DNA of 64,000 nucleotides from Camelimonas fluminis (GCF_014656355.1 NZ_BNCG01000001.1:166673-230672), one strand, 5' to 3'; positions 8,092 to 17,739 are shown, counted from the stretch's first letter. Notes: generated by a model from the sequence alone, not told the origin. Numbers and translations: made by a program.

Positions 8092-9753
8092 ATGTCGAGC
8101 GCCATCAGCCCGCTGGCGGGCAAACAGGTCGAGCCGTCGCAGCTGATCAATACGCCACGGCTGGTCACCGACTATTTCGTCCTGAAACCCGACGTGAACA
8201 TCCCTGCCCAGCGCGTGGCCTTCGGCACCTCGGGCCATCGCGGCTCGGCGTTCGACGCCGCGTTCAACGAAGCGCACATCCTCGCGATCTCCCAGGCCAT
8301 CTGCGAACACCGCAAGGCGGCTGGCGTCGATGGGCCGCTGTTCATCGGCAAGGACACCCACGCCCTGTCGGAACCGGCCTTCGCCAGCGCCATCGAGGTG
8401 TTCGCGGCCAATGGCGTGGATGTGCGCGTCGACGCTGATCTGGCCTGGACGCCGACGCCGGTGATTTCCCACGCCATCCTGTGCTGGAACCGGGGGCGCG
8501 ACAGCGGTCTGGCCGACGGCGTGGTCATCACGCCGTCGCACAATCCGCCGGAGGACGGCGGCTTCAAGTATAATCCCCCCCACGGCGGCCCGGCCGGCGC
8601 CGACATCACCGACCTGATCCAGAACCGCGCCAACGACATCATCCGCGGCGGCCTCGCCGACGTGCGGCGCATGCCTTTTGCCCGCGCCATGGCCAGCGGC
8701 CACGTGCAGCGCCATGATTACGTGACGCCTTACGTGGCGGATCTTGGCGCCATCATCGACCTGGAGGCGGTGCGCAATGCCGGCGTGCGCATTGGCGTTG
8801 ATCCGCTGGGCGGCGCCGCCGTGCGTTATTGGGGGCCGATCTTCGAGCGCTACGGCCTGAACGGAACCGTGACCAACGACGCGGTCGATCCGACGTTCCG
8901 CTTCATGACCGTCGACCACGACGGCAAGGTGCGGATGGACTGCTCCTCGCCCTGGGCCATGGCCCGGCTGATCGACCTGCGCGAGCGCTTCGACGTCGCC
9001 TTCGCCAATGACACCGATGCGGACCGCCACGGCATTGTCGCGCCGTCGGTTGGCCTGCTCAATCCCAACCATTATCTCACCGTGGCCATCGCCTGGCTGT
9101 TCGCCAACAGGCCGCAATGGGGCGCGCATGTCGGCGTCGGCAAAACGGTGGTGTCGAGCAGCGCCATCGACCGCGCCGTGGCGCGCCTCGGCCGCCGGCT
9201 GGTCGAGACGCCCGTGGGCTTCAAATGGTTCGTCGACGGACTGATCGACGGCTCGCTCGGCTTTGTGGGCGAGGAAAGCGCCGGCGCCTCGTTCCTGCGC
9301 CGCGATGGCGGCGTCTGGGCCACCGACAAGGACGGGCTGATCGCCGGCCTGCTGGCGGCGGAAATGACGGCGCGTTCGGGGAAGGACCCGGGCGAACTGT
9401 ACCGCGATCTGACCCGGGAAATTGGCGAGCCGGTCTACGCCCGCATCGACGCCCCGGCCAACGCGGCGCAGAAGGCCGTGCTGAAGGCGATCACCCCGGA
9501 GCAGATCACCCGCGATACGCTTGGGGGCGAGCCGGTTACCGCCCGCCTGTCGCGCGCGCCCGGCAACAATGAAGCGATTGGCGGCGTCAAGGTGACGACG
9601 GAAAACGGCTGGTTCGCCGCGCGCCCGTCCGGCACCGAGGACGTTTACAAGATTTACGCCGAAAGCTTCCTGGGCGAAGACCATCTGAAGCAGATCCAGG
9701 CCGAAGCCCAGGATATCGTCTCCGCCTGCTTCAAAGCCGGCGGCGCAGCCTGA
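8092..9753 (+). CDS. pgm: Phosphoglucomutase (alpha-D-glucose phosphate-specific)
   Basis: Interconverts glucose 1-phosphate and glucose 6-phosphate, linking sugar metabolism to glycogen, UDP-glucose and glucans. The protein has 553 residues, like the E. coli Pgm type. The phosphoserine loop is [11 protein letters not shown] with S149. The metal loop DTDADRHG has D307, D309 and D311. The sugar loop is GEESAG (E394-S396), and the C-terminal phosphate loop is [14 protein letters not shown]. The ATG at 8092 was chosen because AGGGAGA lies 5 bases upstream and the family start matches; the open frame extends further upstream without homology-like sequence. It converges on the cfa-type gene. Confidence 0.95.
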   Translation: MSSAISPLAGKQVEPSQLINTPRLVTDYFVLKPDVNIPAQRVAFGTSGHRGSAFDAAFNEAHILAISQAICEHRKAAGVDGPLFIGKDTHALSEPAFASAIEVFAANGVDVRVDADLAWTPTPVISHAILCWNRGRDSGLADGVVITPSHNPPEDGGFKYNPPHGGPAGADITDLIQNRANDIIRGGLADVRRMPFARAMASGHVQRHDYVTPYVADLGAIIDLEAVRNAGVRIGVDPLGGAAVRYWGPIFERYGLNGTVTNDAVDPTFRFMTVDHDGKVRMDCSSPWAMARLIDLRERFDVAFANDTDADRHGIVAPSVGLLNPNHYLTVAIAWLFANRPQWGAHVGVGKTVVSSSAIDRAVARLGRRLVETPVGFKWFVDGLIDGSLGFVGEESAGASFLRRDGGVWATDKDGLIAGLLAAEMTARSGKDPGELYRDLTREIGEPVYARIDAPANAAQKAVLKAITPEQITRDTLGGEPVTARLSRAPGNNEAIGGVKVTTENGWFAARPSGTEDVYKIYAESFLGEDHLKQIQAEAQDIVSACFKAGGAA

Positions 9754-9773
9754 GGGGGGCTGGTCCCGTCAAA

Positions 9774-9791
9774 CGGGGCGTTCTCGCCCCG
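9774..9791 (+). terminator. Weak hairpin after pgm
   Basis: CGGGGCG and CGCCCCG form a 7-bp stem with a TTCT loop 20 bases after the pgm stop. No T-tract follows, so intrinsic termination is uncertain. The rest of 9792-10039 holds no supported gene. Confidence 0.4.
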
Positions 9792-10039
9792 GGGGCGGCC
9801 TGCGCATCAGGCCATGTCGCCAGACATCCGTGTGTTGGCCAGCCGCCTCCTTGGCCAGCCGGCCCTTGGCCCGCCGCCTTTTGGCCAGCCCGCTGCTCAA
9901 CGCCGCGTTCGTGAATGGCGGGGCATGCCCGGGCATGAATGCGGCGGGCGGGGGATAGCCGTCCTGTCTGGCCAGAACGTGCGGCCGCGTAACCAGCCGG
10001 GGGCCGCCTGCCTGACGGCCCGTCCAGTCGCCGCGCGCT

Positions 10040-11515
10040 TCAGCTACCCGCCGCCGCCGAGACGGGTAGCTGTTTCGGATCCTGTGCCCACGCGTTCTGT
10101 CCTGTCTGTTCCTCGGACTTTTCCGCGGACGGAGCGATGGAAGCGGTTTCCGCCGGGGGCGTAGCGCTTCCCGCGCCACGGGCTTCCGCGCCATTGTCTC
10201 CCGCACTGACCGGCTGGCCCACTGGCCTTTCCGGCGCTTCAACACCAGGCGCGGGGCGCGGCGGCAGCGGGGCGGGATGGGGATTGGCGATTCCCTCCGG
10301 GAACAGCGGCAGGCGTTTTTCCGCCTCGAACATGTAATCGCGGGTCAGCGGAACCGTGTCCACCTTCTTCGCCATCTGGATCTGGAACACCATGTGGCCG
10401 CCGTAGCGGAAGGTGACTTCCGAGCCGGCCAGATAGAACTCCCACATCCGGCAGAATTTTTCGTCGTACAGCGAACGGATGGCCGCGCGATTGGCGTTAA
10501 AACGTTCGCGCCAGGCTTTCAGCGTCTCCGCATAGTGCAGGCGCAGGATTTCGATATCGGTGACGATGAGGCCGGCGCGTTCGATGGCCGGCAATACTTC
10601 CGACAGGGCGGGAGAATAGCCGCCGGGGAAGATGTATTTCTGGATCCAGGCGTTGGTGGCGCCGGGCCCGTCGGAGCGGCCGATGGCGTGCAGCACCGCG
10701 ACGCCGTCGCCGGTCAGCAGATCGCGCACCTTGCGGAAAAAGCCGTCGTAATGGTTGATGCCGACGTGCTCGAACATGCCGACCGAGATGATGCGGTCGT
10801 AGCGTCCCCGCTCGTTGCGATAGTCGCAATGGCGGAAGTCGACGCGGTCGGCGAGGCCGCTCTCGGCCGCCCGCTCGCGCGCCACCAGCAACTGCTCGTC
10901 GGAGAGGGTGATGCCGCTGACCGAAACATCGGCGGCGCGGGCGAGGTAAAGCCCGAGGCCGCCCCAGCCGCAGCCGATGTCCAGCACCTTCTGCCCCGGC
11001 TCCAGCATCAGCTTGGCGGCGAGGTGGCGCTTCTTCTGCGCCTGGGCCAGCTCGATGCTGTCGTCGGGCCTGGCGAAATAAGCGCAGGAATACTGGCGGT
11101 CCGGATCAAGAAAATTATCGAACAGGGCGGCGGACAGATCGTAGTGGTGCGCCACCTGACGACGCGACGCGCCGACCGGGTTGAACTGCTGGGCGCGGCG
11201 AATGAGCCGCCGCCAGGTCTGGTTCAGGAGTTCGGTGGGCGGCGTGCGACCGCTGGCCCAGAGGTTCTTCGCCGCCAGTTCGAGCAGATCGTAGATGTCG
11301 CCTTCGACAATCTCCAGATCGCCGTCCATGAACGCTTCGCCGATCAGCAGGTCGGCGTTCAGCAGCAGGCCGGGGCGCGACAGCTTCTCGCTGACGCGGA
11401 TGACGACGGGCCTGCCTTGACCATCGCCCCACATTGTCTCGACGCCGTCGGGGTTGATGAGTTTGAGTGAACCCGTTTTCACAAGCGATTTGAGCAGAAA
11501 CGCAACGTAATCCAT
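10040..11515 (-). CDS. Cyclopropane-fatty-acyl-phospholipid synthase family methyltransferase
   Basis: Transfers a methylene from S-adenosylmethionine onto unsaturated phospholipid acyl chains, or a related lipid methylation. The 491-residue protein has an N-terminal lipid-binding region (about 1-110), VAHHYDLS at 121-128, the SAM motif VLDIGCGWGG at 177-186, and the family blocks SVGMFEHVG and FPGGYSP. The start MDYVAFLLKSLVKTG matches the family; the frame stays open upstream. An 84-residue Pro/Ala/Glu-rich tail (about 408-491) follows the catalytic domain and is not part of the core family; it looks disordered. Substrate and product chemistry are inferred from family only. Confidence 0.88.
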   Translation of the reverse strand: MDYVAFLLKSLVKTGSLKLINPDGVETMWGDGQGRPVVIRVSEKLSRPGLLLNADLLIGEAFMDGDLEIVEGDIYDLLELAAKNLWASGRTPPTELLNQTWRRLIRRAQQFNPVGASRRQVAHHYDLSAALFDNFLDPDRQYSCAYFARPDDSIELAQAQKKRHLAAKLMLEPGQKVLDIGCGWGGLGLYLARAADVSVSGITLSDEQLLVARERAAESGLADRVDFRHCDYRNERGRYDRIISVGMFEHVGINHYDGFFRKVRDLLTGDGVAVLHAIGRSDGPGATNAWIQKYIFPGGYSPALSEVLPAIERAGLIVTDIEILRLHYAETLKAWRERFNANRAAIRSLYDEKFCRMWEFYLAGSEVTFRYGGHMVFQIQMAKKVDTVPLTRDYMFEAEKRLPLFPEGIANPHPAPLPPRPAPGVEAPERPVGQPVSAGDNGAEARGAGSATPPAETASIAPSAEKSEEQTGQNAWAQDPKQLPVSAAAGS

Positions 11516-12000
11516 GAGACTGCCGCTCCACCTCGTCCTGGGACCAGCGGCAGGCGCAGGCCTGTCGCCACGGCGCAGCGCCTGAAGCAGCGGTGGGCGA
11601 AACCAGAACTGGCGTCGCCAGGGTCGCGCCCCAGGCTCTGGAAAAGAGGCGGTTCCCGGCTCAGGTCGCGACGCGGCGCGTTCTGGCATGAGGGGACCGG
11701 CTCCGGCGCGCCCGCTTCATGGGCGTCGCTATGGCCCAGCCTATGACTGCCGCGCGGCGGCGGCAATCCTTGCCGCCGGCATTTTTCCATTGCCAAATTG
11801 AGGCGATGCATGGGCTCCTCGGTGCGGCGAGCTGTCGCATGAACGGCCGGGGCCCAGCCGGGGGGCAGCCGTTGGCGTCGCCGGCTCGCGGCGCGATTCT
11901 TGACGCATCATGTATCTGCACATTAGCTTCCCGTCCGGTTGCTCCGCTGGCCGGTTGCGCTTCATAAAGAGGCGGCTTCCCCCGGGAGCGCGCGATGCCT
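11516..12000. other. Region upstream of the cfa-type gene
   Basis: Roughly 480 bases with no supported gene. It must hold the minus-strand promoter of the cfa-type gene. On the plus strand TTGACG near 11900 with a poor -10 (TAGCTT) could be a weak promoter. It ends at a repeat of family I. Confidence 0.4.
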
Positions 12001-12106
12001 GGAGCAGGCCCCCGGTCAAACCGGACCGGGATCTTGCTCCATCTCTTTGAACGAATGCATTTTCCTCACTTGCAGCGGCCTTCGCTCCGGTGGGAATACG
12101 CCAGGG
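12001..12106 (+). repeat. Mosaic intergenic repeat family I, copy A
   Basis: Hairpin module GGAGCA ... TGCTCC (12001-12040) enclosing CCGGT/ACCGG, then ATCTCTTTGAACGAATGCAT, then TTTTCCTCACTTGCAG and CTTCGCTCCGGTGGGAA ending CCAGG. The order hairpin, CTCTTTGA..TGCATTTTC, CTTCGC..GGAAA..CCAGG is the same as in the other family I copies. Confidence 0.75.
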
Positions 12107-12119
12107 CAGGTTTTTACGG

Positions 12120-12908
12120 ATGACGCCTTTTTCGACGCTGATGGCGGGCATGACGCCCGCCGGCGATGGTTTTTCGACGTTTGTGAGTGAGGACTGGCAA
12201 CAGGGGCGCACCACTTATGGCGGCATGTCGGCCGCCCTGTGCGCCCAGGCCGCGGCGCTGATGGACCCGGAGTTGCCGCCGCTGCGCTCGGCGCAGTTCA
12301 GCTTCATCGGCCCGGCCAGCGGCGCGCTGGAAGCCCGTCCGGCGCTGCTGCGCCGGGGCAAATCCGCCGCCTGCATCGGCGTTGATCTGGTCAGCGATCA
12401 GGGCGTCGCCACCCGCGCCATGCTGACCTATGGGGCAGCGCGTGAATCGCGCCTGCGATACCACGGCAAGCCCTATCCCCGCGCCGCCGCTGTGGAAGAT
12501 TCGGCGGATTTCTTCGGTGGGCGTCAGGGGCCGGCGTTCTCCCGGCATTTCGAATTCCGCACCGCCGGCGGCGTCATGCCCATGTCCGGTTCGGCCGAGC
12601 CGGAATATCTGATCTGGCTGCGGCATCGCGATGAAGCCGCCGGCAGTTCCGCCGCCTCCCTGCTGGCGCTGACCGACGCGCCGCCGCCCACCGCGATGGC
12701 GCTGTTGCGTGAATTCGGTCCGATCAGCACCATGACGTGGATGGTGGATTTCACGGCCGAGGCGCACCAGGACACGCATGAGTGGCGGCTGTTGCGCATG
12801 TTCGCCGAGGATATCGGCGAGGGCTACTCCACCCAGGAGACCGCGGTCTGGTCGCCCTCCGGCAAATTGCTGGCGATTGCCCGGCAGACCATCGCGCTGT
12901 TCGTCTAA
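12120..12908 (+). CDS. Thioesterase family protein (TesB-like double hotdog)
   Basis: A 262-residue protein resembling acyl-CoA thioesterase II-like double-hotdog proteins. The first half contains WQQGRTTYGGMSAALCAQAA and LRSAQFSFIGPASGALEARPALLRRGKSAA, the typical TesB-like hotdog pattern. The second half has STMTWMVDFT and a final YSTQETAVWSPSGKLLAIARQT, matching the C-terminal hotdog. Such proteins hydrolyse acyl-CoA thioesters; the substrate is not known here. The ATG at 12120 follows AGGGCAGG by about 9 bases. It lies immediately after a repeat element and is not obviously in an operon. Confidence 0.8.
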   Translation: MTPFSTLMAGMTPAGDGFSTFVSEDWQQGRTTYGGMSAALCAQAAALMDPELPPLRSAQFSFIGPASGALEARPALLRRGKSAACIGVDLVSDQGVATRAMLTYGAARESRLRYHGKPYPRAAAVEDSADFFGGRQGPAFSRHFEFRTAGGVMPMSGSAEPEYLIWLRHRDEAAGSSAASLLALTDAPPPTAMALLREFGPISTMTWMVDFTAEAHQDTHEWRLLRMFAEDIGEGYSTQETAVWSPSGKLLAIARQTIALFV

Positions 12909-13000
12909 GGCAACCGGACGGCGGCGCCTCCGGGACGGGCGCGCCGCGCCGGATCCCGGCGCCGTTGTCGATCCGTATGGATCGGCAGCGGTTGTCGCCT

Positions 13001-13134
13001 TCTTTCGCTTTGAGCGAATTCCCGTCGACCAGCCAATGCGGTCTGGCGGCAAAGCGCCCTGGTCCCGCCGTTCTGAATTGACGCATTTTGCGCACGCGAG
13101 GCGGTATCCACTTCGCTGGCAAAATGCTTTAGGG
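13001..13134 (+). repeat. Mosaic repeat combining family I and II modules, copy B
   Basis: Begins with a family II module (GAGCGAATTCCCGTCGACCAG, split here at the EcoRI site, then AAAGCGCCCTGG), followed by a family I tail: GAATTGACGCATTTTGCGCA, then TATCCACTTCGCTGGCAAAA and TGCTTTAGGG. The element ends 3 bases before the pabB ATG, so it forms the whole visible leader of that gene. Confidence 0.7.
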
Positions 13135-13136
13135 AT

Positions 13137-14765
13137 ATGGGCGCGGCGGGCGTCGCCGTCCGGGATTGTGAACGCGTGTGGCGCTGTGACCTCCGACCTG
13201 ACGGCCGGTTTTCTCCAGATCTGGGGTCTTCTCCAGATCTGGCCTGCACGGATCTGGTCTGGGCCGCGGCCTGCCTGTCGGCCGGCGATGCGCCGGGACT
13301 GGTGTTGCTCGACACCGCTGCGCCGGCGCCGGATGCGGGCGCCTTCCCCGTGGCGCGCTGGTCGTTTCTGGCGGCTGAGCCGTTCGGAATATTCCGGGTG
13401 CGCGAAGGGCAGGCGTTCTGGAACGAAGCGCCGCTCGCCGACGCCCCGCTTGTCGCCTTGCGCCGTCTCATCAACCGTTATCGTCTGCCGCCTGATCCTG
13501 CTGATCCGGCGCCGTTCCGGGGCGGGCTCGCCGGATACATTGCCTATGATTTCGGCCGTCGGCTGGAGCGGCTCGCGGAGCCGCGACGGCCAGCATGCGT
13601 CGACGACATGGCGCTCGGGTTCTACGATGTGGTCGTGGCGCTGGATCACGCCACTGGCCAGGCGGCGATCTATTCCTCGGGTTTTCCGGAAACCGGCGCC
13701 GCCGGCCAGCAGCGCGCGCGGCGACGGGGCGAGGCCATGCGCGCCCGGTTGCTGGACGCGGCGCTGCGGCCGGGGGCGCTGCCGCCTGGGGGGCTGCCGG
13801 CTGATCCGGAAGCCGGAGCGCCCGGCGATGCAACCGCAGCCGCGCCCGGCCAGCCAGAAAACGCGAGGGCGTTTCACCCCTCGACGGGGCGTCGCGCGGG
13901 TTTCCCGGCGGCCTTCCCCGAAAGCTTCCAGGCGAGTCATGATCGCGACGCCTGGCTCGCGGCAGTTGAGCGCGTGCGGGATTACATTCGCGCTGGCGAC
14001 ATCTTTCAGGCCAATATCGCCCGCCGCTTCAGCGTCGCGCTGCCGTCCGGCTTTGATCCGTTCGCCTTTTACCGCGCGTTGCGCATGGAGAATCCGGCTC
14101 CGTTCGCCGCGTTCGCGGATTTCGGCGACGTCGCCATCGCTTCCAGTTCGCCGGAACGTTTCCTGACCTTGCGCGGCGGAATGGTGGAAACCCGGCCTAT
14201 CAAGGGCACGGCGCCGCGCGGCGCCGACGCCGCCGCCGACGCGGCGGCCGCCGCTGCCCTGCAGGCTTCGGAGAAAGACCGGGCCGAGAACGTGATGATC
14301 GTTGATCTGCTGCGCAATGATCTCTCCCGGATCTGCGCCCCGCACAGCGTGCAGGTCGATTCGTTGTGCGACCTGGAGACCTACGCCAACGTGCACCATC
14401 TGGTTTCGGGCGTGCACGGCCGCCTGCGGGAGGGGCGCGACGCCGTCGATCTGATCGCCGCCACCTTTCCCGGCGGCTCGATCACCGGCGCGCCGAAAAT
14501 CCGCGCCATGGACATCATCACGGAGATCGAGGGCGTGGCGCGCGGCGTTTATTGCGGCGCCATCGGCTATATTGGTTTCGACGGCGACATGGATCTGAAC
14601 ATCGCCATCCGCACCGTGGCGTTCCAGCATGGCGAAGCCGTGTTCCAGGCTGGCGGCGGCGTCACCCTGCTGTCCGATCCGTCGCAGGAGTTCGATGAGA
14701 CGGAAACCAAGGCGGCGCGGCTGTTTTCGGCCTTCGCCCGTTACCGGAGCGGCGCATGCTCCTGA
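13137..14765 (+). CDS. pabB: Aminodeoxychorismate synthase component I
   Basis: Chorismate-binding enzyme (542 residues) that, with the PabA glutaminase, aminates chorismate to 4-amino-4-deoxychorismate for folate synthesis. The C-terminal chorismate-utilising domain spans about 265-535. The segment RPIKGTAPRG with K356 marks PabB rather than anthranilate synthase, which has A at that position. FPGGSITGAPKIRAMDIITEIE and the final GGGVTLLSDPSQEFDETETKA are family blocks. A Gly/Ala/Pro-rich stretch at about 205-260 separates the N-terminal domain from the catalytic one. Its end overlaps the next gene by 10 bases. The start follows a mosaic repeat directly, with no strong ribosome binding site. 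Confidence 0.93.
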   Translation: MGAAGVAVRDCERVWRCDLRPDGRFSPDLGSSPDLACTDLVWAAACLSAGDAPGLVLLDTAAPAPDAGAFPVARWSFLAAEPFGIFRVREGQAFWNEAPLADAPLVALRRLINRYRLPPDPADPAPFRGGLAGYIAYDFGRRLERLAEPRRPACVDDMALGFYDVVVALDHATGQAAIYSSGFPETGAAGQQRARRRGEAMRARLLDAALRPGALPPGGLPADPEAGAPGDATAAAPGQPENARAFHPSTGRRAGFPAAFPESFQASHDRDAWLAAVERVRDYIRAGDIFQANIARRFSVALPSGFDPFAFYRALRMENPAPFAAFADFGDVAIASSSPERFLTLRGGMVETRPIKGTAPRGADAAADAAAAAALQASEKDRAENVMIVDLLRNDLSRICAPHSVQVDSLCDLETYANVHHLVSGVHGRLREGRDAVDLIAATFPGGSITGAPKIRAMDIITEIEGVARGVYCGAIGYIGFDGDMDLNIAIRTVAFQHGEAVFQAGGGVTLLSDPSQEFDETETKAARLFSAFARYRSGACS

Positions 14766-15355
14766 TCATCGACAATTACGATTCGTTTGTCTTCAACATT
14801 GCCCGTTATTGCGAGGAACTGGGAACGCCGACGCGGATTGTCCGCAACGATGCGATCGCGCCCGGCGAGATCGCCGCCATGCACGCCGCCGGGGCCATTG
14901 ACGGGGTGCTGCTGTCGCCGGGGCCATGCACGCCGGACGAAGCGGGGGTTTCGCTGGCGGTGGCGCGCGAACTGTCGGGGCGGACGCCGATCCTTGGCGT
15001 CTGCCTGGGTCACCAGTGCATCGGCGCGGCGTTCGGCGGCGTCATCGCCCGGGCGCGCGAGCCGTTGCACGGACGGGCCACCGCCATCCGGCACAGGGGC
15101 CAGGGGCTGTTTGCGGGATTGCCGACGCCGCTGACTGTCGGTCGTTACCATTCCCTGGTGGTGGAGGAGCGCCCGGCCATGGCGGAGCATCTGCGGGTCG
15201 ACGCCCGCAGCCCGCAGGGGGAAATCATGGCTCTGTCGCATGTGCGGCATCCGACATTCGGCGTGCAGTTTCATCCCGAATCGGTGCTGACCCGGCATGG
15301 TCATGCGTTGCTGGCCAATTTTATCCGCCTCGCTGCCGCATGGAGGCGCGCATGA
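14756..15355 (+). CDS. pabA: Aminodeoxychorismate/anthranilate synthase glutaminase
   Basis: Class I glutamine amidotransferase of 199 residues that supplies ammonia to PabB. The nucleophile is C83 in GVCLGHQCIG, and H173 and E175 in QFHPESVLT complete the triad. The start MLLIIDNYDSFVFNI is the standard PabA/TrpG N-terminus. It overlaps both neighbours, so the pab genes are tightly coupled. TrpG function cannot be excluded because one subunit can serve both pathways, but the context favours pABA synthesis. Confidence 0.93.
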   Translation: MLLIIDNYDSFVFNIARYCEELGTPTRIVRNDAIAPGEIAAMHAAGAIDGVLLSPGPCTPDEAGVSLAVARELSGRTPILGVCLGHQCIGAAFGGVIARAREPLHGRATAIRHRGQGLFAGLPTPLTVGRYHSLVVEERPAMAEHLRVDARSPQGEIMALSHVRHPTFGVQFHPESVLTRHGHALLANFIRLAAAWRRA

Positions 15356-16254
15356 TCTGGCTCAACGGCGAACCGCTTGCCGGAACGCGCGCCGGCTTTG
15401 ACCTGACCGACCGGGGGCTGCTGCTGGGCGACGGCGTGTTCGATACGGCGCTGGTGATTGACGGCGCGCCGGTGTGGCGGGATGCGCATTTGCGGCGGCT
15501 GTGCGACGCCTGCGCCGTCATCGGTCTGGACGTGCGCGAGCGTGACCTGGAACGGCGGATCGACGCGGCGATGACGCTGGCCTCCGCCGGGCTGGCGGCT
15601 GGCTCCCTGCGGGTGACGGTGACGCGCGGGCCGGGGCCGCGCGGCGTCGCGCCGCCGGAGCAAACGGCGCCGACGGTCATTGCTTCCCACGCCGCGCTGA
15701 CGGCGTTGCCGGCCTTCCAGCCGCTCAGCCTGTGGCTGTCGCCGGTTCGGCGCAACGAAACCTCGGTGACGTCGCGAATCAAGACGCTCGCCTATCTGGA
15801 CAATGTTCTGGAAACCGGACGGGCGCGGGCCGCCGGCTGCGACGAGCCGCTTTTTCTCAATACGCGCGGCGATGTCGCCTGCAGCGGCGTCGGCAATATT
15901 TTTGCCTTGTCTGGCGGACAACTGTTAACGCCGCCGCTGGCCGCCGGCGTGCTGCCTGGCATCGCCCGCGCCGCCCTGCTGCGGCTGGCGCCTGCCGCGC
16001 GCCTCGTCGCCGGCGAGCAGACGCTGGGGCTGGACGATCTGAACCGCGCTGACGCGGTGTTCGTCAGCAACAGCCTGCGATTGCTGGCGCCGGTGACGCG
16101 CATGGGCGACGCCCGGTTGCGCCAGGCGCCGGAGGTGTTCGCCCGTCTCCGCGCCGTACTGGCGGAGGCGGCGGGCGTCGGCGCGCATGCCGGCGAAGCG
16201 GGCGCGACTTCAAGCCAGAGCACGCCCGGGAGACCCACGCCCGGCCTTTCGTGA
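15352..16254 (+). CDS. pabC: Aminotransferase class IV, probable aminodeoxychorismate lyase
   Basis: A 300-residue fold-type IV PLP enzyme. The catalytic lysine is K144 in SRIKTLAYLDNVLE. The N-terminal block LTDRGLLLGDGVFDTALV, and GVGNIFALSGGQLLTPPL in the second half, are family features. Position after pabB and pabA argues for 4-amino-4-deoxychorismate lyase, which releases p-aminobenzoate and pyruvate. By sequence alone a D-amino-acid or branched-chain aminotransferase remains possible. The ATG overlaps the pabA stop (ATGA). Confidence 0.85.
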   Translation: MIWLNGEPLAGTRAGFDLTDRGLLLGDGVFDTALVIDGAPVWRDAHLRRLCDACAVIGLDVRERDLERRIDAAMTLASAGLAAGSLRVTVTRGPGPRGVAPPEQTAPTVIASHAALTALPAFQPLSLWLSPVRRNETSVTSRIKTLAYLDNVLETGRARAAGCDEPLFLNTRGDVACSGVGNIFALSGGQLLTPPLAAGVLPGIARAALLRLAPAARLVAGEQTLGLDDLNRADAVFVSNSLRLLAPVTRMGDARLRQAPEVFARLRAVLAEAAGVGAHAGEAGATSSQSTPGRPTPGLS

Positions 16255-16480
16255 AAAAGGCGGGCGTGTCGCGAGCAAAATGCGTCAGGCCAAAGCGGCG
16301 GGTGTTGTCTGTGATCCATCTTCATCAACGGCCCCCTGGCGGAAGCGCGCGGGCGATGCGCGCAACGCCAGCTCCATCATCCGGCGCTGCGGGCCGGGGC
16401 CAGCAAGGCCATGACCACTTGCTGGCTTCTTCGCGGGACTGATGAGTTTGGCATTTGCGCGCGGCGAGACGTGAGGCCGG

Positions 16481-16606
16481 AGCAAACGCCCGAACTGTTC
16501 CTGTGGAACAGAACTCGTTCATTCTGAACCAGGTTTTCGCCAGATCTCTTTAATTCGACGCGTTTTCTTCACGCAAATTGGGCGCTATTTTTGCCGAAAC
16601 TGCTTT
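16481..16606 (+). repeat. Mosaic intergenic repeat family I, copy C
   Basis: GAGCAAACGCCCG, then TTCATTCTGAACCAGG, TTTTCGCCAGATCTCTTTAA, TTCGACGCGTTTTCTTCACG, CAAATTGGGCGC and TTTGCCGAAACTGCTTTAAC. The final TTTAAC supplies the reverse complement of the stop codon (TAA, 16605-16607) of the nitrilase gene, so the element and the gene end are fused. Confidence 0.7.
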
Positions 16607-17564
16607 AACCGCCGGCCTGGTCCGACAGGCGGCAGACGGCCTGCTTTGGCCGGTCGTCGACAATCAGCTGGAAGATGTCCGGTCGCGCATAATGTCCGGT
16701 TACGTCGAAGTCATATTTGCCGCGGGCGATCGCCGCCGGATCAATATCGGCGTAGAGCAGGGTTTCGCTGTCGAAGGCCGGTCCGGCCAGCACCTCGCCC
16801 AGCGGATCGACGATGCAGCTTCCGCCACGCAACAGCACCGTCTCTGGGGCGTCGCCGAGGGCGCAGGCATAGTCCTCGGGCCAGGCCTCGCGACGGATGT
16901 ACTGGCATGAGGACAGCACGAAACAGCGCCCTTCGCGCGCGATGTGGCGCATCGAGGGCAGCCAGGTTTCACGGTCGTCCGCCGTGGGGGCGCAATAGAT
17001 CGAGACGCCCTGGCTATACATGTGCATGCGCAGGGCGGGCATGTAATTTTCCCAGCAGATCACCGCGCCAATGCGGCCGATGGGCGTCTCGAACACCGGC
17101 ATGGTCGAACCGTCGCCAAAACCCCAGATCAGCCGCTCGGCGGCGGTGGGCATCAGTTTGCGGTGCTTGCCGATGAGACCGCGGGCGCCGTCGAAGAACA
17201 GGGCGGTGCAATAAAGGGTGCCGAGGTCGCGCTCGATGCAGCCGATGACCACGAACATGCCGGTGGCGGCGGTCGCCTCGGCGATGATCGCCGTCTCGTC
17301 GCCGTCCAGATCGATGGCTGCGTCATAGTATTTGCGCCAGGCCTCCCGCCCTTCGGGCGTGCGCATGCCGACGGGGGCGCCAAAGGAGTTGCCCTTGGGG
17401 TAACCGCCAAGAAAGGCTTCTGGAAAAACGATCAACCGCACGCTTTTGCGAGCTGCCTCCCGGATCAGGGTCGCGGCCTTGCGGGCCGTCGCAACCGTGT
17501 CGGTGGGCAGGGACGCCGCCTGGGCGACGGCGACGCGAACCGGTCCTGCTGTGTTCCCTGACAT
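16605..17564 (-). CDS. Nitrilase family carbon-nitrogen hydrolase
   Basis: A 319-residue member of the nitrilase superfamily with the catalytic triad E49 (IVFPEAFLGGYP), K136 (GKHRKLMPTAAERLIWG) and C170 (GAVICWENYMPALR). The CWENYMP motif places it in the true nitrilase/cyanide-hydrolase branch, which converts nitriles to acids and ammonia in the cytoplasm. The start was chosen because AGGAG lies 5 bases upstream of the ATG at 17564; the open frame continues upstream without family sequence. Its natural substrate is unknown. It stands alone, convergent with the pab operon. Confidence 0.9.
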   Translation of the reverse strand: MSGNTAGPVRVAVAQAASLPTDTVATARKAATLIREAARKSVRLIVFPEAFLGGYPKGNSFGAPVGMRTPEGREAWRKYYDAAIDLDGDETAIIAEATAATGMFVVIGCIERDLGTLYCTALFFDGARGLIGKHRKLMPTAAERLIWGFGDGSTMPVFETPIGRIGAVICWENYMPALRMHMYSQGVSIYCAPTADDRETWLPSMRHIAREGRCFVLSSCQYIRREAWPEDYACALGDAPETVLLRGGSCIVDPLGEVLAGPAFDSETLLYADIDPAAIARGKYDFDVTGHYARPDIFQLIVDDRPKQAVCRLSDQAGG

Positions 17565-17739
17565 GACGCTCCTCGCCTGATGCGTTTCCATTCGCCATGC
17601 GGGCGCCGGCGCATGGCTGGACGTCCTGGCGCAAGGCGCGGAAATCCACGCCTGACGGGGCGCGTTCAAGCAGGGCGTCGGGAGCATGGCCCGGCTGGCG
17701 GCGCGGATCAAGGCTCGGTGGCGTGCGGCCGGGTGAGGG

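Noticed and set aside
12114-14630. An 838-codon open frame on the minus strand opposite the thioesterase and pabB
   Set aside because: Shadow of two well-supported plus-strand genes; composition is not protein-like.
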